A stretch of DNA of 64,000 nucleotides from IMG/VR virus record IMGVR_UViG_3300031951_000034, positions 1 through 64,000 of that record; one strand, written 5' to 3'. Source of the stretch: a virus. The stretch's first letter is position 1. Each line of letters starts with the position of its first letter. The translations under genes were made by a program, and so were the position numbers. The notes beneath the pieces were generated by a model that saw only the letters and a list, made by a program, of their open reading frames with translations, was not told the origin of the DNA and did no database searches. This document shows, piece after piece, positions 42,276 through 52,047 of the stretch.

Positions 42276-44422
42276 AAAATACAATAACAGATTGTGAGTT
42301 TACTCCTCCATATATCTTGGAGTGTGAAGTAAAAATACCTAACTTTGTTTTTTTGTGTCCATCTCCAAAACAGGTTACACCAACCATATTTAGCGTAGAA
42401 TACGCTATACCTGGGTGTGTTGGGGCCACTGGCATACAAGGTACTCCAGGTGGTTTCGGTATACCTGGAGCAGTTGGAGCAATTGGGGCTACTGGGCAAA
42501 CTGGCCAACAAGGACTCCCTGGTTCTACTGGTATAACTGGTGATATAGGTTTAAGTGGCCCTCCTGGCCCTCCTGGTGGTTTTGGAGCAACTGGAGTAGA
42601 TGGACCCCCTGGAATCGCTGGACCAGTAGGTCCAGCTGGTCCAACAGGGCCTACTGGCCCACCAGGAGTTATTGGACCCAAAGGGGATACTGGAAAAAAC
42701 GGCAGCACTGGTCCCGCTGGACCAGATGGGCAACCAGGAAAAACAGGCAAGGTGGGATTACCTGGTTTACCTGGAAGCACTGGGACTGTTGGGCCTCCTG
42801 GAGTAGATGGACCTCAAGGAAGAGTTGGCCCAACTGGATCCAGGGGATTGCCTGGAGTATCTGGTCCTGTGGGGCCCCCTGGGCCTGTAGGGCCACCAGG
42901 TGGCGCTGGAGGACCTGGCGTTCCTGGAGCTTCTGGTTCTATTGGTCAACCTGGTGCTTCTGGCAGTCCAGGAAATCCTGGTACACCTGGTCCTGCTGGG
43001 CCTCCTGGTCCAATAGGAAATCCTGGACCAACTGGTCCACCTGGTACAAGCCCTTCTGGGCCACCTGGACCACCAGGAGGGCCAGGCCCAACTGGACCAC
43101 AAGGTCCTGCTGGCTCAAATGGAAACCCTGGGCCACCTGGAGTTACTGGACCACCTGGGGCGTCTGGTGCGCAAGGAGCATCTGGATCTGCTGGACCCCA
43201 AGGTCCTGCTGGACCTGCAGGTCAACCTAACTTAAATTTTGGTCCTCCTGGACCTCCTGGACCTAGTGGAACTCCTGGTTCTCCTGGTCCAACTGGACCT
43301 CCTGGCACTTCTTTACCGGGTCCTACTGGTCCTCCTGGACCTCCTGGACCTAGTGGAACTCCTGGTTCTGCTGGTACTCCTGGCGGAGTTGGGCCTGTTG
43401 GGCCACCTGGTCCTGCTGGGCCACCTGGTCCTTCAAACTTAAACTTTGGACTACCAGGTCCTCCTGGGGCAAGTGGCACTATGGGGCCACCTGGGCCAAC
43501 TGGACCTCCTGGAGCAACAGGTACAAACGGAAATCCGTCCCCAGGGCCAACTGGACCACCTGGTCCCCCTGGACCTGGGGCTTCTGGTAGTTACGGAAAC
43601 CCAGGGCCAACTGGGCCACCAGGAGCACCTGGTGCACCAAATTCTAATTTTGGACCTCCTGGTCCTGCTGGAACAAGTGTGCCTGGACTTCCTGGTCCTC
43701 CTGGACCCCCCGGAACAAATATACCTGGATTAACTGGACCGCCTGGGCCTCCTGGCCCAACTGGTCCACCTGGACCTCCTGGGCCAAGTGGAGCACCAAA
43801 TTCTAATTTTGGACCTCCTGGACCTCCAGGACTTCCATCTACTGTACCTGGACCGCCTGGGCCTCCAGGTCCTCCTGGGCCTAGTGGAACTCCAGGTACA
43901 TCAGGAAATCCTGGACCACCTGGCATAACTGGGCCTGATGGTCAACCTGGTCCTCCTGGAGCGAGCGGAACACCAAATAATAATCCTGGTCCTACTGGTG
44001 CATCTGGGGCAAGCGGGACCCCAAATACTACTCCTGGGCCTCCAGGTCCTCCTGGAGCCTCAGGATCAAATGGGCCTGCTGGAGCTCCAGGTCCTATTGG
44101 TCCACCTGGACCTGCTGGATCAAATGGTGTTGATGGGCTTATTGGCCCTATGGGACCTGTTGGTCCTCCTGGGCCAAGTGGTGCTGTAGGTGCACCTGGT
44201 GTATCTGGGCCCCCTGGCCCAACTGGACCTCCTGGTCTTTCTGGACCTCCTGGTCTTTCTGGACCTCCTGGTCTTTCTGGACCTGCTGGAGTAACTGGAC
44301 CCACTGGGGTAACTGGACCCCCTGGAAGTATACCACAACCTGGAACAGCTGGCGGAAATGGACAATCGAATTGTAGTGGTAGCTGTCAGATATGTTTTTA
44401 CATGAGAAGTCCAAGTTGCTAG
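42263..44422 (+). CDS. Collagen-like fibre chain A
   Basis: A 719-residue protein. Residues 1-50 form a non-collagen head with cysteines ([18 protein letters not shown]). From residue 51 (GCV) to about 687 there is an almost uninterrupted Gly-X-Y repeat rich in GPP, GPT, GAS. A few phase breaks occur, such as N-x-NFG and GTSxPG. The C-terminal 32 residues are cysteine-rich ([11 protein letters not shown]). Gly-X-Y repeats form a triple helix; bacteria usually lack prolyl hydroxylase, so stability would rest on length. The region is GC-rich compared with its surroundings. Likely a tail or head fibre. Confidence 0.88.
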   Translation: MPDVKNTITDCEFTPPYILECEVKIPNFVFLCPSPKQVTPTIFSVEYAIPGCVGATGIQGTPGGFGIPGAVGAIGATGQTGQQGLPGSTGITGDIGLSGPPGPPGGFGATGVDGPPGIAGPVGPAGPTGPTGPPGVIGPKGDTGKNGSTGPAGPDGQPGKTGKVGLPGLPGSTGTVGPPGVDGPQGRVGPTGSRGLPGVSGPVGPPGPVGPPGGAGGPGVPGASGSIGQPGASGSPGNPGTPGPAGPPGPIGNPGPTGPPGTSPSGPPGPPGGPGPTGPQGPAGSNGNPGPPGVTGPPGASGAQGASGSAGPQGPAGPAGQPNLNFGPPGPPGPSGTPGSPGPTGPPGTSLPGPTGPPGPPGPSGTPGSAGTPGGVGPVGPPGPAGPPGPSNLNFGLPGPPGASGTMGPPGPTGPPGATGTNGNPSPGPTGPPGPPGPGASGSYGNPGPTGPPGAPGAPNSNFGPPGPAGTSVPGLPGPPGPPGTNIPGLTGPPGPPGPTGPPGPPGPSGAPNSNFGPPGPPGLPSTVPGPPGPPGPPGPSGTPGTSGNPGPPGITGPDGQPGPPGASGTPNNNPGPTGASGASGTPNTTPGPPGPPGASGSNGPAGAPGPIGPPGPAGSNGVDGLIGPMGPVGPPGPSGAVGAPGVSGPPGPTGPPGLSGPPGLSGPPGLSGPAGVTGPTGVTGPPGSIPQPGTAGGNGQSNCSGSCQICFYMRSPSC
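44213..44298 (+). repeat. 86-base direct repeat shared by collagen chains A and C (copy 1)
   Basis: This stretch, encoding [19 protein letters not shown] and GPAGVTG-type repeats, is identical base for base with 48476-48561 in chain C, 4263 bases downstream. Inside it a 18-base unit (GGACCTCCTGGTCTTTCT) is repeated three times in tandem. Confidence 0.85.
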
Positions 44423-44449
44423 TATTATTACTAAATTTTTTTTATATCA

Positions 44450-46552
44450 ATGGATAAAGATTGTAAATTTATTCCCCCAGTTTTGTCTGATTGTGAGATA
44501 CAGGTTAAGCTACCAGATTTAATATGTAAAACTCCTGTTTTTGTATATAGTGTACTAAACACACAAGACTTAACCATTGGAATTCCAGGATGTAGTGGTG
44601 TTCCTGGAATTCCTGGTATAATTGGTCTTGACGGAAGCCCAGGCGCACCAGGCGCTCCCGGATTGATGGGTTCAACCGGTATTACGGGGGCCGTAGGAGT
44701 TAAAGGAGCAACAGGAGCAACTGGGTTAGCTGGTCCAACTGGTAACATTGGATTGCCTGGGCCCGCAGGACCGCCTGGGGATCCTATCCCTGGCCCAACT
44801 GGACCAATAGGAAATCAAGGCAAGAAAGGTGAAGATGGTCCCAAAGGAAACCCAGGTAAAGATGGTATACCAGGTCCTCCAGGATTGCCTGGGGTTCCTG
44901 GGTTAGATGGATCAGATGGTGTACGAGGTCTTCCTGGGATTAATGGAGCTACTGGATTACCTGGGGCTCCTGGGGTAATTGGTTTGACTGGGGGTCCGGG
45001 AGCGACGGGATTAACAGGAAATCCAGGCAATCAAGGACCTCCTGGGGTAGTTGGGGCTTCAGGCAACCCTGGACCCATGGGGCCACCAGGAGCGATTGGT
45101 TCTACTGGATCTGTTGGCTTACCTGGCCAAACGGGTAGTGATGGACCAGTTGGTCCTCCTGGTCCTGCTGGTCCTGCTGGTGGTGTAGGTCCTCCCGGTC
45201 CCCCTGGAGCATCAGGCACAGCTGGTCCTGCTGGTCCTGCTGGTGGTATTGGTAATCCTGGTCCAGTTGGTCCTCCTGGTGCCTCAGGATCTATTGGTGT
45301 GGCTGGACCTCCTGGTCCAACAGGACCACCTGGACCTACTGGTGTTGCGGGGACTAACGGTATTTCTGGCCCTCCTGGGCCATCTGGACCCGATGGAGTT
45401 ACTGGACCACCTGGCCCTACCGGTCCCCCAGGGGGCAATGGACCAAATGGCAACCAAGGTCCACCTGGAGCTACTGGAGTTGGTAACCCTGGACCTACTG
45501 GGCCTACAGGTCCTCCTGGGCCTAGTGGTACTTCCGGTAATCCAGGTGTATCTGGGCCGCCTGGATCAAGTGGACCTGCTGGACCTGCTGGAAACCCTGG
45601 AGTAACTGGACCACCTGGCCCAACTGGACCTCCTGGAGGTGTAGGACCTGCTGGATCTCAAGGTCCTGTTGGGCCTGCTGGAAATCCAGGAACTAATGCA
45701 ACCCCTGGACCTCCTGGACCTCCTGGACCTCCTGGACCCTCAGGCAGTGGCGGAGGCACTGGACCTCCTGGGCCTCCTGGACCTAGCGGAACTCCTGGTA
45801 ATAATGGACCAACTGGACCACCTGGCCCACCTGGGTACGGTATAACTGGTCCACCTGGACCACCTGGACCTAATAATGATGGCACCCCCGGAATACAAGG
45901 AGTAACTGGGCCTCCTGGTCCAACAGGACCACCTGGGCTACCTGGGAATGACGGTTTAACTGGACCACCTGGGCCTACAGGTCCTCCTGGATATAGTGTT
46001 ACTGGTCCTCCTGGTCCTGCTGGCCCTCCTGGAACTCCTGGAATATCGAATACTACTCCTGGACCACAAGGTCCTGCTGGATCACCTGGTCCTCCTGGAC
46101 CACCTGGACCATCTGGCTCGAATGGATACAATGGACCAACTGGGCCTCCTGGACCACCTGGACCAGATGGAGTAACTGGACCAGCAGGGCCGCCAGGACC
46201 TAACGGAAATCCAAATAGTAACTTTGGACCTCCTGGTCCTCCAGGTCCTACTGGCCCTGCTGGTTCTTCTAGCACTGTTAACGGGGTTCCAGGTCCGCCA
46301 GGTCCTACTGGCCCTGCTGGTCCTCCTGGGCCAAGTGGTGCTGTAGGTGCACCTGGTGTAACTGGACCTCCGGGGGTATCTGGTCCTGCTGGAGTTTCTG
46401 GACCTCCTGGTCTTTCTGGACCTGCTGGAGTAACTGGACCCCCTGGAGTAACTGGACCGCCTGGAGTAACTGGACCACCAGGAACTCCTGGGCCTCCTGG
46501 GCCTCCTGGTGGAAATACCTGTACTTCTTGCGTTACATGTAGTTGGTATTAA
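44450..46552 (+). CDS. Collagen-like fibre chain B
   Basis: A 700-residue protein built like chain A. The head is residues 1-43 ([20 protein letters not shown]). Gly-X-Y runs from 44 (GIPGCSG) to about 688. It has a short cysteine-bearing tail ([10 protein letters not shown]). Chain B has the lowest number of visible phase breaks. Its C-terminal repeats ([16 protein letters not shown]) and DNA resemble the end of A and C. It starts 27 bases after chain A. Confidence 0.88.
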   Translation: MDKDCKFIPPVLSDCEIQVKLPDLICKTPVFVYSVLNTQDLTIGIPGCSGVPGIPGIIGLDGSPGAPGAPGLMGSTGITGAVGVKGATGATGLAGPTGNIGLPGPAGPPGDPIPGPTGPIGNQGKKGEDGPKGNPGKDGIPGPPGLPGVPGLDGSDGVRGLPGINGATGLPGAPGVIGLTGGPGATGLTGNPGNQGPPGVVGASGNPGPMGPPGAIGSTGSVGLPGQTGSDGPVGPPGPAGPAGGVGPPGPPGASGTAGPAGPAGGIGNPGPVGPPGASGSIGVAGPPGPTGPPGPTGVAGTNGISGPPGPSGPDGVTGPPGPTGPPGGNGPNGNQGPPGATGVGNPGPTGPTGPPGPSGTSGNPGVSGPPGSSGPAGPAGNPGVTGPPGPTGPPGGVGPAGSQGPVGPAGNPGTNATPGPPGPPGPPGPSGSGGGTGPPGPPGPSGTPGNNGPTGPPGPPGYGITGPPGPPGPNNDGTPGIQGVTGPPGPTGPPGLPGNDGLTGPPGPTGPPGYSVTGPPGPAGPPGTPGISNTTPGPQGPAGSPGPPGPPGPSGSNGYNGPTGPPGPPGPDGVTGPAGPPGPNGNPNSNFGPPGPPGPTGPAGSSSTVNGVPGPPGPTGPAGPPGPSGAVGAPGVTGPPGVSGPAGVSGPPGLSGPAGVTGPPGVTGPPGVTGPPGTPGPPGPPGGNTCTSCVTCSWY

Positions 46553-46573
46553 TATATAATACACTTACACTGA

Positions 46574-48685
46574 ATGAATGACTGTGATTTTACGCCACCG
46601 CTAATTGAGCCTTGTGACATTAAATTAATAGATCCTATTAATTTATGTAAAACCCCAGAGATATTAGACAATTTAGAAATCAATACTCAAATTGATCCGA
46701 TAGACGGGTGTCTCGGGGCAACAGGTCCATCTGGTCAACAGGGAATACCAGGAGTTAATGGATCTCCTGGTGCTTTTGGAATTACTGGAGCAACAGGATT
46801 AATTGGAGCAACAGGATCTACTGGGGTAACTGGCCCCATGGGTGATCCAGGCAGAAATGCAGGAGCTACTGGTTCTTTTGGGGCAATAGGAAAAAAAGGG
46901 GTAAATACAATGGGTCCAGTAGGACCCAGAGGCCCCACTGGACCAGATGGTTTACAAGGAGATACTGGACCAGATGGAGATGATGGACTGCCAGGTGTGC
47001 AGGGGCCACCAGGTAAAGATGGACCGCCAGGATTAAATGGAGCGACTGGATTACCTGGGGCTATTGGGGTTCCTGGGCTTAGAGGAGCTACAGGTATGCA
47101 GGGCGCAACAGGAAACGTAGGTCCGCCTGGACAAAAAGGATATGACGGACCAGTTGGACCGATGGGAGCAACTGGACAACAAGGTCCACAAGGAACCATA
47201 GTAGGTCCTCCTGGTGCGTCTGGCTCACCTGGTCTTGCTGGTCCATCTGGAACCCCTGGAACACCGAATACTACTCCTGGTCCTGCTGGTCCCCCAGGAA
47301 CAACACCTGGTCCGCAGGGTCCACCTGGACCCCAAGGGCCAGCCGGAGGGGTTGGCAATCCTGGACCACCTGGAGTTAGTGTCACTGGACCACCTGGGCC
47401 TCCTGGCGCTACTGGCGCGGCTGGACCGCAAGGAGCCCCTGGCAATCCAGGAGCTACTGGGCCTGCAGGATTGGCTGGGCAATCTGGACCGCCTGGAATT
47501 GCTGGACCATCTGGACCGCCTGGATCAAATGGGCCTGCTGGAGCTCCTGGCGCTCCAGGAATATCTGTGTCTGGACCACCTGGACCACCTGGACCGGCTG
47601 GTTACGGAGCTCCAGGTCCTACTGGTCCACCTGGACCAACAGGCCCTCCTGGACAAAATAACGCAGTAGATGGTGCATCCGGTCTTGCTGGTCCTCCTGG
47701 TCCAACTGGACCTCCTGGAACATCAGGATCAAATGGACCTGCTGGAGCTCCAGGTCCAGCTGGGTCTATTATTCCTGGAATCAGTGGACCTCCTGGTCCT
47801 CCTGGACCCAGTGGAACTCCAGGCTCAAGTCTTCCTGGACCTCCTGGGCCTACAGGTCCTCCTGGGGGTGGAACTCCTGGTCCTCCTGGTCCAACTGGAC
47901 CTCCTGGAGCATCAGGATCAAATGGGCCTGCTGGAGCTCCAGGTCCAACTGGATCTATTATTCCTGGACCTACTGGGAATACTGGGCCGACTACTTCACC
48001 GCCTGGTTCACCTGGCTCTCAGGGAGCTACTGGTCCTGCTGGTCCACCTGGACCAACTGGATCAGGAGGGCCGCCTGGATCAAATGGGCCTGCTGGAGCT
48101 CCAGGTCCAACTGGATCTACTACTCCTGGACCTACTGGCCCACCTGGACCTACCGGATCGCATGGCGTAGATGGACAAACTGGGCCATATGGTCCCCCTG
48201 GAGCATCTGGGGCACAAGGAGCAACTGGGGCATCTGGTACACCTGGTTCAGACGGTTCACCTGGCCCAGCGGGCCCATCTGGCTCGCCTGGATCAAATGG
48301 GCCTGCCGGACCTAGCGGATCTGCCGGTACGGACGGTTTAACTGGACCACCTGGGCCTACAGGTCCTCCTGGACCACCTGGACCATCTGGCTCGGCTGGA
48401 TACGATGGACCAACTGGGCCTCCTGGACCACCTGGACCTACTGGTCCCCCAGGAGTTGCCGGACCATCTGGGCCACCTGGCCCAACTGGACCTCCTGGTC
48501 TTTCTGGACCTCCTGGTCTTTCTGGACCTCCTGGTCTTTCTGGACCTGCTGGAGTAACTGGTCCTGCTGGAGTAACTGGTCCTGCTGGACACCCAGGTAC
48601 AACCGCTGACGGGAGTACTGTAGGTGCAAGAGGTCCCGGTGGATGCGCAAATGCTAATTCTTGCTGTCAGGCGAAATTCAGTTAA
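46574..48685 (+). CDS. Collagen-like fibre chain C
   Basis: A 703-residue protein. The head is 1-44 ([20 protein letters not shown]), then Gly-X-Y starts at GCL (45) and runs to about 670. The tail contains CANANSCC. Internal repeats [14 protein letters not shown] recur several times at the DNA level (47525, 47728, 47918, 48076). Same architecture and near-identical length to A and B. Confidence 0.88.
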   Translation: MNDCDFTPPLIEPCDIKLIDPINLCKTPEILDNLEINTQIDPIDGCLGATGPSGQQGIPGVNGSPGAFGITGATGLIGATGSTGVTGPMGDPGRNAGATGSFGAIGKKGVNTMGPVGPRGPTGPDGLQGDTGPDGDDGLPGVQGPPGKDGPPGLNGATGLPGAIGVPGLRGATGMQGATGNVGPPGQKGYDGPVGPMGATGQQGPQGTIVGPPGASGSPGLAGPSGTPGTPNTTPGPAGPPGTTPGPQGPPGPQGPAGGVGNPGPPGVSVTGPPGPPGATGAAGPQGAPGNPGATGPAGLAGQSGPPGIAGPSGPPGSNGPAGAPGAPGISVSGPPGPPGPAGYGAPGPTGPPGPTGPPGQNNAVDGASGLAGPPGPTGPPGTSGSNGPAGAPGPAGSIIPGISGPPGPPGPSGTPGSSLPGPPGPTGPPGGGTPGPPGPTGPPGASGSNGPAGAPGPTGSIIPGPTGNTGPTTSPPGSPGSQGATGPAGPPGPTGSGGPPGSNGPAGAPGPTGSTTPGPTGPPGPTGSHGVDGQTGPYGPPGASGAQGATGASGTPGSDGSPGPAGPSGSPGSNGPAGPSGSAGTDGLTGPPGPTGPPGPPGPSGSAGYDGPTGPPGPPGPTGPPGVAGPSGPPGPTGPPGLSGPPGLSGPPGLSGPAGVTGPAGVTGPAGHPGTTADGSTVGARGPGGCANANSCCQAKFS
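48476..48561 (+). repeat. 86-base direct repeat shared by collagen chains A and C (copy 2)
   Basis: Identical to 44213-44298. Synonymous sites are also identical, which indicates recent gene conversion or duplication rather than protein-level selection alone. Confidence 0.85.
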
Positions 48686-48695
48686 TAATATATTT

Positions 48696-49418
48696 ATGCA
48701 AAAAACAGTTTTGATTATAAAGAGAGAAACAAGCAACAGTAATAGAATAGACAGCGGTAAGCTATTGCAGCTTGCAGGTTTTTTACTTAAAGTAAGTGTA
48801 GATGTTGCACACAATATAGATAGAAATATATTTGTAATGCAACGAGATGTTTCATCTTCTTATTCACAAAATGAATTAGACACATTTTATTCCGTAGCTT
48901 CAGTTGGAGAACTTGAATGGATACCAGCGAATCATCCGGATCCCAGTGGTACAAGTTTTTTTAGAACTGATACAATTGAATTAATGTTCGAAAGCAAAAA
49001 AGAATTAGAGGATTCTTGGAGGAAAATATCATCAGAGGTATTTAGCTTAGCTGAATCGAATGATTTATCTATAAATATTGAACCAGATTTAATCGCGTCT
49101 TATCCGTCAGATGCTATAAGTTTATATTATGGAGTTACAAATAGCACGCCATCGGCCACGGAAATATCTGGTTTAACTAACTTACCAACTCCAATACAGG
49201 ACCTTAAACATATAGACACATTTGATGGAGATAGTTATTTCACGGTAGCCATCCCAATATATACTAAAGACAGAAATTTTTATATAGACAATACACTTGC
49301 TTTGTCTGTAAAAAGTGATATGACAATAACAAATAAATACGATGTACCAATTCCATACAAAGTATATACAACTACTGATGAAGTTCCACCTGGACTTCAC
49401 ACAATAACATTTAAATAA
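48696..49418 (+). CDS. Unknown protein downstream of the collagen genes
   Basis: A 240-residue mixed alpha/beta protein; ATG 48696 is used because an upstream in-frame start would lie within the collagen gene. No family is recognised. N-terminal helix (RIDSGKLLQLAGFLLKVSVDV), a Ser/Asp-rich middle and a beta-rich C-terminus. Perhaps a fibre chaperone or base protein by position. Confidence 0.62.
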   Translation: MQKTVLIIKRETSNSNRIDSGKLLQLAGFLLKVSVDVAHNIDRNIFVMQRDVSSSYSQNELDTFYSVASVGELEWIPANHPDPSGTSFFRTDTIELMFESKKELEDSWRKISSEVFSLAESNDLSINIEPDLIASYPSDAISLYYGVTNSTPSATEISGLTNLPTPIQDLKHIDTFDGDSYFTVAIPIYTKDRNFYIDNTLALSVKSDMTITNKYDVPIPYKVYTTTDEVPPGLHTITFK

Positions 49419-49419
49419 T

Positions 49420-49725
49420 ATGGTAATAACAAAAAAAAGAGCTTTATCTTTGGCTTCTTCATTGTCTATCGCTAAAGACATACCGGAGTTCATTCCAGTG
49501 TACGAGCAATTTAAAGTTAAAAATTCAGAGCTACAAAAAAAGAAAGGCTGCAGCTCTTGCGAAGTTAATTCATTATTTGCGGATGTATCTGATCAAGCAT
49601 TAGCAGTAATGACAACGCTATCTGAGAGCAGTAAGAAAAAATTAAAAGAGATACTAGCTACTGACGGGCCAATATATGTTTATAGCTCTAGCAAGGCCGG
49701 GGTCAATATGAAGAGGATAGATTAA
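49420..49725 (+). CDS. Small CxxC-containing protein
   Basis: A 101-residue helical, Lys-rich protein with GCSSCEV (a CxxC pair) near residue 45. It begins one base after the previous stop and ends two bases before the fibre gene. A CxxC pair beside cysteine-rich fibre chains could be a metal or redox site, but nothing more is visible. Confidence 0.6.
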   Translation: MVITKKRALSLASSLSIAKDIPEFIPVYEQFKVKNSELQKKKGCSSCEVNSLFADVSDQALAVMTTLSESSKKKLKEILATDGPIYVYSSSKAGVNMKRID

Positions 49726-49727
49726 AT

Positions 49728-51470
49728 ATGAACATATTTTGTTTTATTTTTGTTTACGTAGTTCTATCTGTTTCTGTTTTTGCACAGTCAAAGCCATTGG
49801 ACCTATCTAACGCTATTCTACAGTTAAGCGACTATCAGCAAAAAATTGCAAAGGGGCAAGCAAATGGATACGCTCCACTTGATTCTAGTATATTGGTTCC
49901 ACCTCAATATATTTTCCCAAATTTTAACTCAAGTCCATCTGGTACAATTTGGACTAAGTCTTCGAATGGGACACTTCAATCTATCTCAAATTCTCTTAAT
50001 TTTTATGATGGTGGGCTTTTGATAAATAGAGTGAAAATAGGTTCGCTAGGAGATGATAAATATGGAATATCTATTGATCCTAATCAATCTAACCCATTAT
50101 TTATAAGCGCTGGTTCATCTAGCGGAAGAATATATTTCCAAAACGGTAATGAGGTTGGGGCAGCAAACACAAATAATACAGATTATTTATGGTCAATAAA
50201 AAGCTCTGGTCAGTTTAAACTAGGTACAGGAAATTTTTCTGGTGACATAAATTTAGGTTCAAAAAATATAGTTGAGGTTAGTGAGATAAAACCTTCATCA
50301 CCTCTACCAGGTCAGTCATTAACTGGCATCAAGGTTAAACTATCTAGTTCGTCTCCAGAAATTTCTAGTCTAGGAGCAGACCAAACACTTAAATTTACTG
50401 GTTCGAATTTTAATCTAGGAATTAATGACATATCAGCAATTGATTCAAACTATCAAATTAAAAAGTCATTTGCATTAAACATATCAACTGCTGATGCTAG
50501 ATATGCGAAGCTTGGTACAGTAAATTCCTGGCCCCAAACTCAAAACTTTAATCAAGTAGCCCTAGGAACACCTCTTTCAACTCAATATGGCGGATTAGGG
50601 GTAGACCTAAGCACTGAATCTGGCAAGGCCATAGCAAGGACTAATCTTGGTATAGATCAAACCCAGCCATTCAATATTAGACTTCAGCAAATATCTAATA
50701 TGTCCCCCTCGATTAATTCATTTATTGTCGGTACTACCGGAAATGGTTTTGCGCAAAAGACAAAAGATGAAACAGTTCAAATACTGGGATTAGTTCCAGG
50801 ACAGAACATTCAACCATTCAGTACACTTTTGTCTTCTATCTCTAGCTCATCCAACAATACAGATAGCGGAGTTAAATATTTTTATGTACTTTCTGGCGGT
50901 GTAACTCCAACTGTAAATAGACGGTCATCTATAGATGCTAGGTCAGACTTAGGATTATCAATATTGGGCTCAAGCCTAGTCACAGCTACTTCAGCAACAA
51001 GTATGCAAGCACTTTTACAGCTTTTACCTGGAACACATGTTCAGCAATTCAATACCATACTATCTCAAATATCTTCAAATAATTGGACTGGTTCTACCTC
51101 AATAACTACTGTTGGTAATGTTGCGCAAGGGAGGTGGGAGTCTACAGCGATAACACCAAATAGAGGTGGAACTGGGTTAACTCAAGTACCCGCTCAAGGA
51201 CAAATTATTGCTGGAACATCTACTGGATCGTATGAACTAACTAGATCATTAACCCTTCAATCATTAGCGCTAACCTCTAACAGCACGTCAGTATCTCCAC
51301 TTACCACAAATTCAACTGCAAAAGTTAATAACTTAAATGCAGACCTCGTAGATGGAATAGATCTTAGCACTCAGTTAAATAAAACAGTAACTTTTATTGA
51401 CGGACAAACAAAAACTCATACAATTGTTATTGAAAACGGATTAATAAAAAGCTGGGAAAAGACACCTTAG
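49728..51470 (+). CDS. Tail fibre protein with an N-terminal signal-peptide-like sequence
   Basis: A 580-residue fibre. Residues 1-20 (MNIFCFIFVYVVLSVSVFAQ) look like a Sec signal peptide with VFA-Q as cleavage site. Then comes ANGYAPLDSSILVPPQY, a typical phage-fibre linker, and repeated beta-fibre units such as LGLVPGQNIQPFSTLLSSIS and LLPGTHVQQFNTILSQIS. RGGTGLT and NADLVDGIDL occur near the end, both well-known tail-fibre elements. Export of a phage fibre is unusual; the hydrophobic start may instead anchor it. Confidence 0.75.
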   Translation: MNIFCFIFVYVVLSVSVFAQSKPLDLSNAILQLSDYQQKIAKGQANGYAPLDSSILVPPQYIFPNFNSSPSGTIWTKSSNGTLQSISNSLNFYDGGLLINRVKIGSLGDDKYGISIDPNQSNPLFISAGSSSGRIYFQNGNEVGAANTNNTDYLWSIKSSGQFKLGTGNFSGDINLGSKNIVEVSEIKPSSPLPGQSLTGIKVKLSSSSPEISSLGADQTLKFTGSNFNLGINDISAIDSNYQIKKSFALNISTADARYAKLGTVNSWPQTQNFNQVALGTPLSTQYGGLGVDLSTESGKAIARTNLGIDQTQPFNIRLQQISNMSPSINSFIVGTTGNGFAQKTKDETVQILGLVPGQNIQPFSTLLSSISSSSNNTDSGVKYFYVLSGGVTPTVNRRSSIDARSDLGLSILGSSLVTATSATSMQALLQLLPGTHVQQFNTILSQISSNNWTGSTSITTVGNVAQGRWESTAITPNRGGTGLTQVPAQGQIIAGTSTGSYELTRSLTLQSLALTSNSTSVSPLTTNSTAKVNNLNADLVDGIDLSTQLNKTVTFIDGQTKTHTIVIENGLIKSWEKTP

Positions 51471-51473
51471 AAT

Positions 51474-51998
51474 ATGAAAGACATAGTTGAAGGAAATATA
51501 TTTGCGCCTGACTACATGACAATTCCCACTATTCAGGCTCCGTTACCAGGAAATGACCCAGTTGTGTATACAAGAGGGCAGACATTATCTTTTATGGTTA
51601 AGTATCCAGCTGGTACTAAAAGACTTTTATTTACTGTTAGTGGAAGAATTTATGCGTCTGGGGGTGAACTATTCAAACAAATAGTTTATCCAGACCCAAA
51701 CTCAGGTGGAGTAGCAGAGTTTACTGTTACTGGTGCAGATACTTTAGCTCTGCCGACTGGAATGTTTTATTGGGATATTTTTCAGTTGAGAGATGATGGA
51801 TCTAGAGATATATGGAACTCATACAATAAGGGAACATTTAATCTAGTTGATAGTCCATCTGTACATTTCCTAGAAAACGATATGCCACCTGAAGAATGCT
51901 GGACTAGCGACGAAATTCACGTCCCTGGGTGTCACGAACACTGCGACACTAAGGAATGTTTAACCGAGACGTCAGTAATTGATGCTGGTGAATATTAA
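51474..51998 (+). CDS. Ig/BppU-like adhesion protein with Cys/His tail
   Basis: A 174-residue protein. Residues 35-130 form a strand-rich domain (LSFMVKYPAGTKRLLFTVSG, TGADTLALPTGMFYWDIFQL) like the N-terminal BppU-type domains found in phage fibre and baseplate adhesins. The C-terminal 40 residues are rich in Cys, His and acidic residues (CHEHCDTKEC), suggesting metal binding. The starts and stops of the neighbouring genes are within a few bases. Confidence 0.6.
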   Translation: MKDIVEGNIFAPDYMTIPTIQAPLPGNDPVVYTRGQTLSFMVKYPAGTKRLLFTVSGRIYASGGELFKQIVYPDPNSGGVAEFTVTGADTLALPTGMFYWDIFQLRDDGSRDIWNSYNKGTFNLVDSPSVHFLENDMPPEECWTSDEIHVPGCHEHCDTKECLTETSVIDAGEY

Positions 51999-52047
51999 AA
52001 AAAATAATTATTGATTTTATGTCGGTGTCGTATAGAAATACTCATTT

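Noticed and set aside
42235-47445. Long antisense open frames in the collagen region, themselves looking like Gly-rich collagen (for example 42235-42780, 45658-46275, 46735-47445 on the minus strand)
   Set aside because: The complement of GGN-CCN-CCN repeats reads as GGN-GGN-CCN, so a Gly/Pro repeat and absence of stops appear automatically. No ribosome sites or independent signals support them, and they lie inside confident + strand genes.
42400-48600. Short repeats in the collagen genes resembling a repeat array such as CRISPR
   Set aside because: The repeat period is 9-18 bases, has no unique spacers of 30-40 bases, stays in frame, and encodes Gly-X-Y.
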